64,000 nucleotides of DNA from Microbacterium sp. (GTDB lineage Bacteria > Actinomycetota > Actinomycetes > Actinomycetales > Microbacteriaceae): contig QFPM01000015.1 in assembly GCA_003248655.1 (NCBI GenBank), positions 1 to 64,000 on the forward strand, given 5' to 3'. The notes under the pieces were generated by a model that was not told the origin of the DNA, did no database searches, and worked only from the letters and a program-made list of their open reading frames with translations. Shown piece by piece: positions 13,534-22,752 of the stretch. Made by a program: the position numbers and the translations under genes. Position 1 is the stretch's first letter; each line of letters opens with the position of its first letter.

Positions 13534-14679
13534 TCAACGATCCGCGTCATCCGGGAGTCGCTGAACCCCGAGCCGCGCGAGTGCGTAGTCCCACGGGACT
13601 CGTTCCTGTTCGAGGCGTATGTTCCCTTCGGCGCTCAGCGACTGGAGCGTCGCGCGTTCACCGCGCGTGAGCTGATCGAGTACGCCGACGTTCGGACTTG
13701 GATCGATGCCCCACAGGTCGCGGTGGTCGAACAGTGTATCCATATCCATCAACGCCGACGTCGCGTCCACTCCCGCGGCTCGGAGTTGGTTGAGGATGGC
13801 GAACCCATGCGAATCCAGGTCCCCCCAGTACATCACCGCCTGGGCCCAGGGGAGTCGAGCCACGAGATCGACGCGGTGCCCACCTCCGTGGACGGCGACT
13901 GCTCCGGGGACGTCCGGCATCGCGAGCACGGTGGCGAGGTTCTCGAAGACGAACACCCGCTCGGGACGGATCAGATTCGCTGCAAGGTCGTCGACCGGCG
14001 CCGACACATCGGTGAGTCCGTGGAAGGACAGCGACGGGTCGAGTATGCGGACCCGTACGAGCGGTGACGACTCACGCAAGCCGAGGTTGAGCGCGCCGGT
14101 TCCCGCTCGATGCAAGGACTCCACGAGCCCGCGACGAGTCTCGATCCACTTGGTGTGGATTCCCCGAATCGGCAGCTCGCGGACCAGGCGACCCGATTCC
14201 GGATTCTCGCGCAACCACGCGAGCACATCGACGAGTCGCCCGAAGTCGTCATCGTCGAGGTCGGCGATGGCGCGCGCATGTGCACGCAGAACGCCGCTCA
14301 CGTCGAATCCAATGGACTCCCGCAGCGCATTGAGTCTCGCCACCAGAACGCGCCAGCCTTCCGTCTCGCCGGCGACGCGAGCGATCACCTCCGCCCCGCG
14401 CAGCACCGCACGGACGGGGACTTCCTGCGACCCGATGCGCGACCAGTTGCGGACGGCCCACTCGAGTTCTATCCCTGAGCCTTCATCCACGCCTCGCCAG
14501 GCGTCCACCCACTCGCGGACCCGCTCGAGGTCACCCAGCGCCTCGCGTTCGGTCGGCGGACGCAGCGGAACGTCGAGTACGACGGCGGTCTGCTGCTCAG
14601 TAGCCCACATGCGCGCATCACGGTCGAAGAGCTTCTTCGCTCGCGCGCGCACATCCGACGGAGAGACGTACGTGGTCAC
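13534..14679 (-). CDS. jetD: Wadjet protein JetD (Toprim nuclease)
   Basis: DNA-cleaving subunit of the type I Wadjet plasmid-restriction system. The 381-residue protein has an N-terminal DUF3322 arm and a C-terminal DUF2220 Toprim-like domain: a glutamate in FENLATVLAMP and the metal-binding WGDLDSHGF (285-293), with Asp287 and Asp289. GTG start, overlapping the jetC stop by four bases (GTGA). The family cuts DNA after the JetABC motor extrudes a closed circular plasmid. The gene looks intact at both ends and of usual length. Confidence 0.92.
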   Translation of the reverse strand: MTTYVSPSDVRARAKKLFDRDARMWATEQQTAVVLDVPLRPPTEREALGDLERVREWVDAWRGVDEGSGIELEWAVRNWSRIGSQEVPVRAVLRGAEVIARVAGETEGWRVLVARLNALRESIGFDVSGVLRAHARAIADLDDDDFGRLVDVLAWLRENPESGRLVRELPIRGIHTKWIETRRGLVESLHRAGTGALNLGLRESSPLVRVRILDPSLSFHGLTDVSAPVDDLAANLIRPERVFVFENLATVLAMPDVPGAVAVHGGGHRVDLVARLPWAQAVMYWGDLDSHGFAILNQLRAAGVDATSALMDMDTLFDHRDLWGIDPSPNVGVLDQLTRGERATLQSLSAEGNIRLEQERVPWDYALARLGVQRLPDDADR

Positions 14680-17600
14680 GCGTGCAGCTCCGCGTGCGGT
14701 GAAGCCTGTGTGTCAGACTCTTCGACGGAGAACACGACGTTTGCGAGCCGCGATGCCCTACGGTCGGGGTTCGACACCGACGTGATCGCGCCCACGTAAG
14801 GCTCGAGGGTCTGCAGCAGCTTCTGCGGTGTGGCGAGGATCATGTGGAAGCCGAACTCGCGGAACACCTCCATCGCGTTTCGCGTGTAGTGGCTGTCGGC
14901 CTTATCGAACGCCTCGTCGAGCACGATCGACCCGAACTTCGGGACGTCGTCCTCCTCCTCGGTCAGCTGATAACGCAGCGCTGCGGCGAGGCAGAAGATG
15001 ACGAGCTTTTGCCGCTGGCCGCCCGACAAACCCTCAGCAGAGTCGTACACGCGTGTGACACGGCCGGTGACGTCCTTCTCCCTCGCGAGGAAGCTCACAT
15101 GAAGCCTCGTGTCGAGCACCCGCACCCGCCAGTCGGCGTCGACGCGGTCTTTGGATCCAAGTCGGCCTATCACCCGCTGCAGGACGGCGAAGCGCTGTTC
15201 CGCACCGGCGGCCGACTCGTCCGACCAGTTGCCCTCGACGATGCGGCGAAGGTCGCCGAGGAAGTCGTCGACCTCCGGGGTGCGCATCGTCTTCACATCG
15301 ATCTCGAGGAACCGGTCTGCACCCTCGAACGGCGACCGCCCGAGAGAGGCGTTGACAGGGAGGATCCGTTCACGGATGAGTCCCGGGGCGTCACGGAGGT
15401 CGCTGAGCAGATGCGCGACGACGTCCTGTGATCGCTCGCGCAAGAGCTTCCGGAACTCGGTCTCCTTCTCCGGCAGCCCGCGGGCAAGGATGCCGTCGCG
15501 CAGATCGCGGTAGCCGTAGCGATCGCGGATGTCGGCGGTGAGCTCGGCGGATGCCGCCGGCCACCCGAGCCGAAACTCGGCGGCGCGTCCGGCGAACCCC
15601 GCCTCCGCGTCCGCTGCGCGAGCTGCCGCGGCGTCCTTTTCCTTCGAGAGCGCCGACTGCACCTTTCGTGCGACTTCGTCGACCGTCTCAAGGCTCACGG
15701 AGCGCCGCTCGGCTCGGAAGCGAGCGTCCAAGGCATCTGCGGTCACCTCATGGACCGCCTCGGGCGCGGTCGCCTCGAGCTCCGCGATCTGCGACGCGAT
15801 GGCCTCCACTCGCTGGCGAGCCACCGCGTGGTCGCCGACAGCCCGGGCGTGAGCGGCGTTCGCGTCCTCCCGCCGTTGCGTCGCCCGTTCTGCGACCTCC
15901 TGCGCCTCGCGGAGGGTCACTGACTCCTCTGTGAGCGCTCGGAGCTCGTCGCGCCGGGCGGCGGTGACCGCTGCGGCGGATCCGAGGTCGATGTCCGTCC
16001 AGGTGAACGACGACACGCGCGCGAAGACATCGCGGCGGATGAGTGCGTCCTGCCGACGAGTGTCGGCCTCGGCATCCCGGGCTGCCGCCCGCTCCATCGC
16101 GGCCGTCGCGTCGCGATGACGCGCGAGCAACGCGTCGAGCCGCGCTTCCGTGTCGCCGCCCAGCACCCATCGTGTGGCGTCGCCGACATCGTGACGGTCG
16201 TCCTTCTCGTACCTGCGCGAGTTGCGCTTGACGAGGCCGCCGATCGTAACACCGCGCTCGATGCCCTCGAGCTCGTCGGGGTGCGCGACGCAGGCGTAGT
16301 CGAACTCGGTGGCCAGGCGCCTGCGGAGGTACGCGCCGAACGGTCCGTCGCTCACCGCGAGGCGGTGGACAAGCGACCGGGCATCCTTGGGGCGACGCGG
16401 CTCGTCGACGGTATGCGGCACCGCTTCGATGACGAGCCGCACACCGAGTGTGCGCGAGTCGGCAGCGCGGCGTGCCGTTGCGAGGTGCTCGTCGCGAACG
16501 AGCAGCGTTGTCGATAGCGAAGCCAGCACACGCTCGGCTGCGCCACGCCAGGCAGAGTGCTGTTCGGCGACCGAGATCAGTTCGCCCGCGAAAGGCAGCG
16601 CGGATGCCGGAACGCCGATCGCATCGGCGATGAACCGCCGGGCGCTCAACAGCCTCTCGTCGATATTGCTTCGGTGGTCTCTCAGCGACTGGATCTGCTT
16701 CGTGACGTGCTCCAGCGCTTTGCGCGTCTGGCTTGCGGCGTCGCGCACGTCATGCGGTACTGCTGCGATCTCACGCGCGGCTTCTGTGACGGCGGCCGCG
16801 AGCATCTCCGCGAACTGCTCGGCGTCTTCGGGCAGCGGGGCTCCGATGCGCGCCAGTTCGGCGACGAGCTGGGTTCGGTATTGCCCGGTGATATCCTCGT
16901 CGCGCTGCGCGCTTTCGATCCGCTCCTGCAGCAGCTCGACCCGCGCGCCTCCCTCGTCCCGGACGCGCGCCTTTGCGCTCTCCAGCGCTTCGGCGGCCAA
17001 TCGCTGCTCCCGCACAGCGTCGCTCAACTCGCTGTCGGCGCGCGCCAGCCCGGCCCGCGCCGGCGCCTCGGCATCCTTCGCAAGCCGTAGCTTGAGTACC
17101 GAAGTGAAGGGTTCCACGGCATCGTGCAGCTCAGAGATCGCTGCCGTCTCCGCACCGGCCAGGTCGAACGCCGTGATCGCCTCGTCCACCCTGCGCAGCG
17201 AATCGGCCTGCTTCCGCAGATCGACCACGTGCCGGTATGCGGCGTCGAGCTCCGTGAACTGCTCGACGGCCGTCTCGGCGCGCGCAAAGGTGCCCGGCTG
17301 GTCGAGCATGAATCCCCGGAACAGGGCGTCGAGGGTACCGAGGTTCTTCGCTGACTGGGTCTTGTGCAGAAGCTGGAGAGTGGCGTCCCCCCGGAACCCG
17401 AACTCGCGGATGACTCGCTCATGGAAGCGCCCGTGCCGTCCACCCGTGGTGATCAGCGCATCTGGGAAGGCCTTCGACATGCGGCGAGCATCTATGCCGC
17501 CCTCGACGTGCGGCTTCATGTCAAGCAGCCGCACCTGACCGCGAGCGAAGATCCGCGCATCCTTCAGCGCGGTCGGTTCGGTGCGTGTGCCGGGGGCATG

Positions 17601-18029
17601 GAACACCCGCATCAGCAAGACGGGTTCGTCACGGAGATTCTCGTATCGCAGCAGGATTCCACTCCACGTCGCTCTTGCTCGCAAATAGCTCGTGGTGGCC
17701 CGATCGGCGGTCTCGTCCGCTTCCTTACTCCACGCGCCGCGCACGTAGCTCATGAGGGTGCGATCGCTGTTCCGAGAGGCGCCGTCTTGAGCGGCAGCGT
17801 TGAGCCTCAGCCACCGGTCCGGGGTGTAGACGGCGGCGATCGCGTCGAGGAGCGACGACTTGCCCGAGCCGGATGCGCCCGTGAAGAGATGTCCGGTACG
17901 CGCGACGCCCACGGCGACGTGGCCGGTGAACGTGCCCCAGTTGACGATTTCAATCTGGGCGAGGCGCCATTGTCCGGGCCTGGTCGGATCGGTCTCCGGC
18001 TCGTCGACGGGGAAGCTCAGCATCGTCAT
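14676..18029 (-). CDS. jetC: Wadjet protein JetC (SMC-like ATPase)
   Basis: Loop-extruding SMC/MukB-like ATPase of 1,117 residues. Walker A GASGSGKSS is at 51-59. Two long helical coiled-coil regions (about 230-480 and 640-880) flank a hinge-like centre. The ABC signature LSGGQRQK is at 1,001-1,008 and Walker B IVLDEAFDKAD at 1,035-1,045. The ATG overlaps the jetB stop (ATGA), so the operon is tightly coupled. All ATPase motifs are present, which argues for a working system. Confidence 0.94.
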   Translation of the reverse strand: MTMLSFPVDEPETDPTRPGQWRLAQIEIVNWGTFTGHVAVGVARTGHLFTGASGSGKSSLLDAIAAVYTPDRWLRLNAAAQDGASRNSDRTLMSYVRGAWSKEADETADRATTSYLRARATWSGILLRYENLRDEPVLLMRVFHAPGTRTEPTALKDARIFARGQVRLLDMKPHVEGGIDARRMSKAFPDALITTGGRHGRFHERVIREFGFRGDATLQLLHKTQSAKNLGTLDALFRGFMLDQPGTFARAETAVEQFTELDAAYRHVVDLRKQADSLRRVDEAITAFDLAGAETAAISELHDAVEPFTSVLKLRLAKDAEAPARAGLARADSELSDAVREQRLAAEALESAKARVRDEGGARVELLQERIESAQRDEDITGQYRTQLVAELARIGAPLPEDAEQFAEMLAAAVTEAAREIAAVPHDVRDAASQTRKALEHVTKQIQSLRDHRSNIDERLLSARRFIADAIGVPASALPFAGELISVAEQHSAWRGAAERVLASLSTTLLVRDEHLATARRAADSRTLGVRLVIEAVPHTVDEPRRPKDARSLVHRLAVSDGPFGAYLRRRLATEFDYACVAHPDELEGIERGVTIGGLVKRNSRRYEKDDRHDVGDATRWVLGGDTEARLDALLARHRDATAAMERAAARDAEADTRRQDALIRRDVFARVSSFTWTDIDLGSAAAVTAARRDELRALTEESVTLREAQEVAERATQRREDANAAHARAVGDHAVARQRVEAIASQIAELEATAPEAVHEVTADALDARFRAERRSVSLETVDEVARKVQSALSKEKDAAAARAADAEAGFAGRAAEFRLGWPAASAELTADIRDRYGYRDLRDGILARGLPEKETEFRKLLRERSQDVVAHLLSDLRDAPGLIRERILPVNASLGRSPFEGADRFLEIDVKTMRTPEVDDFLGDLRRIVEGNWSDESAAGAEQRFAVLQRVIGRLGSKDRVDADWRVRVLDTRLHVSFLAREKDVTGRVTRVYDSAEGLSGGQRQKLVIFCLAAALRYQLTEEEDDVPKFGSIVLDEAFDKADSHYTRNAMEVFREFGFHMILATPQKLLQTLEPYVGAITSVSNPDRRASRLANVVFSVEESDTQASPHAELHA

Positions 18030-18685
18030 TCGGTTTCGCCCTCGTCATCCTGCGATACGGCGGCGACATCGCCCGCACCCTCGCGCGCGATCCGCTGGTA
18101 CTCCGCGGCGATCGCGCCGATCTGGTCGGCGTCGACGAGCAGACGCAACACAGGTGAGATCTCGGCGCGGTCGTCGCCGACGGCGTGCAGCACTCGCAGT
18201 TTGTTCTGCATCTTGTTCCACGATGAGTTGACGCGGCTCGCGAAGTCCTTCTCGTCCCGATCCGGGGTGCGGAAAACGGCGAGCTGTTCGAACACCTCCA
18301 CCTGCCCAACGATGACGCGGCCTCTCCCTTCCTCGCTCAGCAAGGTCTGGCGCAGGATGAGCAGCATCGCGGTGTCGAGGAACGTGAGCGACTCGGACCG
18401 TACGGCTTTCGGTGCGTCGTCGGCGGGCGCATTGCGGACGAACGCGAACTCGTTGTCACGATCGATGACCAGTTCGAGGAACAGATCGGCGAGCCGCGAT
18501 CGGATGACGGCCTCGTCGGTGAGCAACACAGCCCACAGCTGCGCCTCGCGCGCTCCAGAAAGATACGGGCCGCGCACCAGACGCAGCAAGACGCGGCGCG
18601 TGCGATCGGGAAGTTCACCGACGTCGCCAGGCCAGAGTCCGATGTGCTCATCGTCGATGACATCCGCTGTGAACGGTTCGGTCAT
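18026..18685 (-). CDS. jetB: Wadjet protein JetB (kite-like, DUF4194)
   Basis: Accessory winged-helix 'kite' subunit of the Wadjet SMC complex, related in role to MukE/ScpB. The 219-residue protein begins MTEPFTADVIDDEHIGLWPG; this start overlaps the jetA stop by four bases, whereas the longer frame back to 18,754 runs inside jetA and is unlikely. Features typical of DUF4194 are TRRVLLRLVRGPYLSG near the N-terminus and FFxxR-like basic helices later (FASRVNSSWNKMQNKLRVL). Confidence 0.9.
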   Translation of the reverse strand: MTEPFTADVIDDEHIGLWPGDVGELPDRTRRVLLRLVRGPYLSGAREAQLWAVLLTDEAVIRSRLADLFLELVIDRDNEFAFVRNAPADDAPKAVRSESLTFLDTAMLLILRQTLLSEEGRGRVIVGQVEVFEQLAVFRTPDRDEKDFASRVNSSWNKMQNKLRVLHAVGDDRAEISPVLRLLVDADQIGAIAAEYQRIAREGAGDVAAVSQDDEGETE

Positions 18686-20154
18686 ATCACCGCTCCTGTG
18701 AATCGGTGCGCGGCGACCATTGCCGCGCGCGGAACTCCGTCGGCGCCCTGCCACGCCAGAATCTCCGGCTCATCGTCGATGGTTCCCTGTTCGGCGGCGA
18801 TCGACAGCAGCCCGACCACGCTTCCGACCCCCTGCGTCGCGGGGTGTCGAGCAAGGACCTCCGCGACGGTGCACGACGCTACCTCTGCGAGCAGGTCGTT
18901 CACGTTGCGAGTGAGTTCGTCGAAGTCGATCTCCGTCTCGCGAGCGATCGCACGCACTTCTTCGAGGCTCGCAAGCGACGCTGTCTGCGTGACGACCTCT
19001 TCGGTGGCGGCGAATTCGGCGGGATCATGAAGGTCGATCGCACCGACGCTCGACATGGCGACAGCAGAGAGATCCAGGGTGAGCGACGTCGACTGCCATG
19101 GCCGCGTATGCGAGGCCGCTGCGATGCCCGCGTGCTGAGCGTCACGCAGCAGTGTCCTCAAGACCCGGTCCCGCTGATAGTCCTGCGACTGCACGTAGCG
19201 GCGAAGCGCCCGCGCGAAGAGCGTGATGACATCGTGGATCTCGGCGCTTCGGCCCTTGAGCGTCGTGAGGAAGGAGCGCAGCACCCGGCGCTCATCCGAG
19301 GTGAGGTCGCGAGCGAACCGGCGATCCAGGATTCGGCGGACGTCGGCCTCGAAGGCTGCGCCGAGCGCAGGGTCGAGGACGAGTTGGGAGAAGGCAGCGA
19401 AGCTGCGGCCGGCGTCCGAATCGGAGATGTGGTCGATGCCGCGGAAGACCTCGTCGACGACCGATGCTTGAGAGACATCGGACTCGACGATCTTCGCCCG
19501 CAGCGACGTGTTCAGGGTCTCGAACTCGGCACGCACCCGAGCGAAGTCGTCAGGAACGTCGGCAGCCTGCGCCAGCACATCGCGAACGCGTTCGAGCGCC
19601 CGGTCTTCATCGATCGCCGCTTCGTCGCCCGAGCGGAGGCTCTCGATCCGCCGCTCGATCGCCTCGATTTCCTCTTCGAGCAGTGCGATGCGTGCTGAGA
19701 CGTCCGGATCGGTGTCGATCGCGAGGCGGCGCACTTGCGCGGCGAGGCTCGCAAGCCGCGATTCGGTCACACTCGAACGCGGCGCGGCGCGTCCCTGGAG
19801 GAATCGGATGCCCGCAATCGCGTCCGGCGACAGCTCGAGCGTCTCACCTCGGGCTTCCGACGACGGCCGACGCACAAGGAATCCGGCCGTCCGCCACTGC
19901 CCGCAGTACCCCTTCGCCGTCAGCGGCAGGGCGAGGCCCTGCGCGCGCAGTCGCTCGAGGTCGACGTCGATCCGCTCGTACAACTCCTCGGCGTCGACTC
20001 GGCGCTCATCTCCGCCCAGGTGGGTGCCGAGAAGACCGGCAACCACGGGTGCACTGTCGGCTCGAAGCAGCTTCCACGCCGCATCGCGCTCCGCAAGCTG
20101 GGCGAGCTCGAGAACCTGGGCGACGGAGGGCACGCGTCCATTCTGAAGGAACAC
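18682..20154 (-). CDS. jetA: Wadjet protein JetA (kleisin-like, DUF3375)
   Basis: Kleisin-like subunit that bridges the JetC heads. It has 490 residues, the usual DUF3375 length, with an N-terminal winged-helix part (APVVAGLLGTHLGGDERRVD), a long coiled-coil region around 155-230 (IALLEEEIEAIERRIESLR) and a C-terminal winged-helix part. First gene of the four-gene jetABCD operon. The ATG at 20,154 (MFLQNGRVPSVAQVLEL) leaves 41 bases to the DUF1877 gene, so that gene could be co-transcribed. Confidence 0.92.
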   Translation of the reverse strand: MFLQNGRVPSVAQVLELAQLAERDAAWKLLRADSAPVVAGLLGTHLGGDERRVDAEELYERIDVDLERLRAQGLALPLTAKGYCGQWRTAGFLVRRPSSEARGETLELSPDAIAGIRFLQGRAAPRSSVTESRLASLAAQVRRLAIDTDPDVSARIALLEEEIEAIERRIESLRSGDEAAIDEDRALERVRDVLAQAADVPDDFARVRAEFETLNTSLRAKIVESDVSQASVVDEVFRGIDHISDSDAGRSFAAFSQLVLDPALGAAFEADVRRILDRRFARDLTSDERRVLRSFLTTLKGRSAEIHDVITLFARALRRYVQSQDYQRDRVLRTLLRDAQHAGIAAASHTRPWQSTSLTLDLSAVAMSSVGAIDLHDPAEFAATEEVVTQTASLASLEEVRAIARETEIDFDELTRNVNDLLAEVASCTVAEVLARHPATQGVGSVVGLLSIAAEQGTIDDEPEILAWQGADGVPRAAMVAAHRFTGAVI

Positions 20155-20195
20155 ACCGACATCCGTTGACGCGGCGGCGGATAGCTCGGGCTGAG

Positions 20196-20717
20196 TCAGC
20201 CGATGAGATAGACCATCCCACGGTCATCTGTCGCGAGCGCCTCGACGAACTCCTGGGCCCGCCTGAGGTAGTCGAGGACGTAGCGAAGCTCGTCGTCATC
20301 GTCGGCTCCGTGCCGACTGCGCCACGTGCGCGCCCACGTTCGCACCTGGTCCTCGTCGAACGCACAGAGGTCGTCGCGGATCGCCGGGATCTCCTCGGGG
20401 AGGATAGTCCTGACCCACGGGTCCCAACCCATGTCGTGCATCGTCACGCTTCCCTCGAACATGCGATAGCTCGAACCGGCGGCAGGGTTTCCCGGCCCCG
20501 AGCACGTCAGAGACTGCAAAGCGGACCACGCCTTGTCGAGATAGAGCATGTCGCGCTTCGGCGAGACCTGCTCGAACGTCGTGACACTCACGCTCGCGTG
20601 CGGTTCCAAACCCCATGCGTCAGCGAGCGGATCGCTGGAGAGGATGCTGTGCGGGTCATCGACCGCCTGCTGAGCGAGGTCGGCATCGAACGCATATGCG
20701 TAGTAGCGGATTCCCAT
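20196..20717 (-). CDS. DUF1877 (YfbM-like) protein
   Basis: Function unknown. The family signature is clear: MGIRYYAYAFDADLA at the N-terminus, then DKAWSALQSLT and MFEGSVTMHDMGWDPWVR. The start at 20,717 is chosen because DUF1877 proteins normally begin with MG(I/M); alternatives at 20,747 (ATG) and 20,753 (GTG) add 10-12 residues. It is the first gene of cassette X, 41 bases upstream of jetA on the same strand. DUF1877 genes often travel in toxin/immunity islands, but nothing here shows a role in Wadjet. Confidence 0.85.
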   Translation of the reverse strand: MGIRYYAYAFDADLAQQAVDDPHSILSSDPLADAWGLEPHASVSVTTFEQVSPKRDMLYLDKAWSALQSLTCSGPGNPAAGSSYRMFEGSVTMHDMGWDPWVRTILPEEIPAIRDDLCAFDEDQVRTWARTWRSRHGADDDDELRYVLDYLRRAQEFVEALATDDRGMVYLIG

Positions 20718-20824
20718 GTCGCAAGCATCGAGGTCGGCCGTGGTCATGATCACGCTCAGAGCCCATCTGGGGACAACTCGCGCGAAGCTCTCGCGGTGGA
20801 GGAGGAGACGGGCGATGCTGTACC

Positions 20825-21037
20825 AGCGGAGACGGGGGGATTGGGGCTCTCTGTCCCGCAGTCAAGCGACCGAAACCGCGCTACGGGGCGAGCGCGCATC
20901 GAGCAGAACGCTCAGCGACATCCAGCAGAACCGCGATACTGCTCAACGCCAACCATGCCGCGAACATGACAGAAACGGCAGAGATGGCAGACTTCGTGGC
21001 AGAAACGAAAAGAAATAACCTCTGATCAGGGTTTCTG
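20825..21037. repeat. right-end repeat of cassette X
   Basis: Counterpart of 8,842-9,044: a degraded tRNA-end copy at 20,825 (AGCGGAGACGGGGGGATT), GCTCAGCGACATCC, ACTGCTCAACGCC, CGTGGCAGA at 20,995, and CCTCTGATCAGG immediately before the tRNA. It holds no gene. Confidence 0.65.
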
Positions 21038-21129
21038 TGGCGGAGACGGAGGGATTTGAACCCTCGGTCCCCGTAAGGGGACTCCACCTTAGCAGGGTGG
21101 TGCACTAGGCCTGACTATGCGACGTCTCC
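21038..21129 (-). tRNA. tRNA-Ser(GCT)
   Basis: A complete class II tRNA on the minus strand: acceptor GGAGACG / CGTCTCC, anticodon stem CCACC with loop CTGCTAA and GGTGG (anticodon GCT), long variable arm TCCCCTTACGGGGA, T arm with GGTTCAAATCC, and an encoded CCA (21,038-21,040). It reads serine codons AGC/AGU. Its 3' end is the target of the tandem integrations to the left; the gene itself has been restored by the incoming element. Confidence 0.95.
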
Positions 21130-21217
21130 AGGCATCCGGCCGTCGAAACGGGGCGAATGCACCCGGCAATCATAGCCCGTCTGCACGTCGCAACCGAACC
21201 GGGCAAAGCCCGAACGA

Positions 21218-22513
21218 TCAGCGCTGCGCGACGGTGCAGGTGACCTGCGCGGCGGTCTGGCCGGTGACCGTCGACGGCAACGCGACGGGGGTCTCGGTGG
21301 GCGCCGGCGCCTCGGTGGCACCGGCATCCGGCGTCGCACTGCCGGTCGGCGTCGGCGTGGGCGTGACCGGCGCAGTGGCCTCGCCGACGACCTCTGTGGC
21401 CGACCCGTCGCTGGTCGAGCCGGTCAGCTGCAGCGGCTGGTTGTTCGCGATCGCGTCGAAGAGCTTCGCGGCATCCGAGGTCAGCGGCAGCACGCGCAGC
21501 CCGCCTTCGGCATAGGCGGTCGGGTACTGGACGAAAACGATGTCCGAGTAAGGAACGCTCTTCACAGCCATCGCGATCTGCACCATCCGCTGCGGGTTGG
21601 CGAGCGACTTGCTCAGCACGACCTGCTTGTCGTTGACCTGCTGCACGGCTGTGTTCGCGAGGTTCAGCAGCGTCGCGGGGTTGCCGAGCACGCCCTCCGA
21701 CTGCAGCTTGCGCACGAGCGAACTCATGAACTGCTGCTGGTTCGAGATGCGGCCGAGGTCCGACCCGTCGCCGATGCCGTGGCGGATGCGCAGGAACTGC
21801 AGCGCCTGCACACCCTGCAGCGTCGGCGTGCCCGCGGCGAGGTGCAACCCGGTGTGCGAATCGTTGATGTCATCCGACAGGCAGACCTGCACGCCGCCGA
21901 TCGCGTCGGACATCGCGATGACACCCGTCCAGCGAGTCGCGGCGGCGAACTGCACGTCGATGCCGGTGAGCTTCTCGATCGTGAGAACGGTGCACGCCAG
22001 CCCGCCGTACGAGTACGACACGTTGAGCATCTGCGCGCTCATCGCCGAATACTGCGTGCCGTCCTCGCCGGTGCACGAGGGGATCGGCACGATCATGTCG
22101 CGCGGGAACGAGACGACGGTGACCCGGCGCGGGTTGTCGGAGATGTTTACGAGCATCGTGACGTCGTTGCGCTCGCCCTCGGTGTCGCGCTTCTGGCACG
22201 CTCCCGACAGCGCCGCGTTCGCACCCTCGCACGAGTCGGTGCCGACGATCAGCATGTTGACGCCGCCCTCGATCTCACCGAGGGTGGGCGGGAGCAACTC
22301 GTCGTCGCCCCCGATGTCGACCCCGCTGTCCGCGACGGCGCGAGCGGCATCCCACAGGTAGAACGCGCCGACGGCCGAGACACTCAGGACGGCGACGAGG
22401 GCCATCGCGCCGATCACCGTGAGAACCTGCAAGAACGGATTCGGAGACCGAAGGATGCCGTGGCGCGCGACGGGTACGCGACGCGAACGGTCGGTGCGTG
22501 TGCCCACGGGCAT
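21218..22513 (-). CDS. LCP (LytR-CpsA-Psr) cell-wall ligase
   Basis: Membrane phosphotransferase that attaches polymers such as teichoic or teichuronic acids or arabinogalactan-like glycans to peptidoglycan. The 431-residue protein has a short basic cytoplasmic tail, one membrane helix at about 25-50 (TVIGAMALVAVLSVSAVGAF) and the LCP domain (NMLIVGTDSC, RNDVTMLVNI, VVSFPRDMIVPIP, and the late LRIRHGIGDGSDLGRISNQQ with the conserved Asp and Arg pair). The last 90 residues are Pro/Thr rich, ending near a Cys. The start at 22,513 is preceded by AGAAAGG, immediately after the tRNA-Ser(TGA) 3' end. Confidence 0.9.
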   Translation of the reverse strand: MPVGTRTDRSRRVPVARHGILRSPNPFLQVLTVIGAMALVAVLSVSAVGAFYLWDAARAVADSGVDIGGDDELLPPTLGEIEGGVNMLIVGTDSCEGANAALSGACQKRDTEGERNDVTMLVNISDNPRRVTVVSFPRDMIVPIPSCTGEDGTQYSAMSAQMLNVSYSYGGLACTVLTIEKLTGIDVQFAAATRWTGVIAMSDAIGGVQVCLSDDINDSHTGLHLAAGTPTLQGVQALQFLRIRHGIGDGSDLGRISNQQQFMSSLVRKLQSEGVLGNPATLLNLANTAVQQVNDKQVVLSKSLANPQRMVQIAMAVKSVPYSDIVFVQYPTAYAEGGLRVLPLTSDAAKLFDAIANNQPLQLTGSTSDGSATEVVGEATAPVTPTPTPTGSATPDAGATEAPAPTETPVALPSTVTGQTAAQVTCTVAQR

Positions 22514-22519
22514 CCTTTC

Positions 22520-22607
22520 TGGCGGAGGGTGTGGGATTCGAACCCACGGGACATTGCTGCCCACTGGTTTTCAAGACCAGGTCCATCGGCCGCTCGGACA
22601 ACCCTCC
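22520..22607 (-). tRNA. tRNA-Ser(TGA)
   Basis: Class II tRNA with acceptor GGAGGGT / ACCCTCC, anticodon stem-loop CTGGT-CTTGAAA-ACCAG (anticodon TGA), long variable arm, T arm GTGGGTTCGAATCCCAC and encoded CCA at 22,520-22,522. It lies directly in front of the LCP gene on the same strand. Confidence 0.96.
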
Positions 22608-22752
22608 CGGCGGAGCACATCGCGAGCGATGCGACATCCGTCGAACAGGCGTCGAGTCTAGTCGAGGGGACGATCCATCATCGCGCGCGCGCCTGTGCGC
22701 GCCCTGAACGACTCGCCCGCAAGCCCCGAGGGGACTGTCACGCGGTGCGCTG

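Larger units (their letters stand above)
12564..21037. mobile_element. integrative cassette X (Wadjet cassette)
   Basis: This 8.5-kb segment runs from att-like site C to the 3' end of the intact tRNA-Ser(GCT). Cargo, all on the minus strand: DUF1877 gene, jetA, jetB, jetC, jetD and an Abi/HEPN-like gene. Left and right ends match those of cassette Y. No recombinase gene is present. The intact tRNA at its right edge shows that this is the most recently inserted unit of the array. Confidence 0.55.

Noticed and set aside
1..21129. Prophage or conjugative element
   Set aside because: No capsid, portal, terminase, relaxase, replication or integrase gene is visible; the repeats point to small cassettes.
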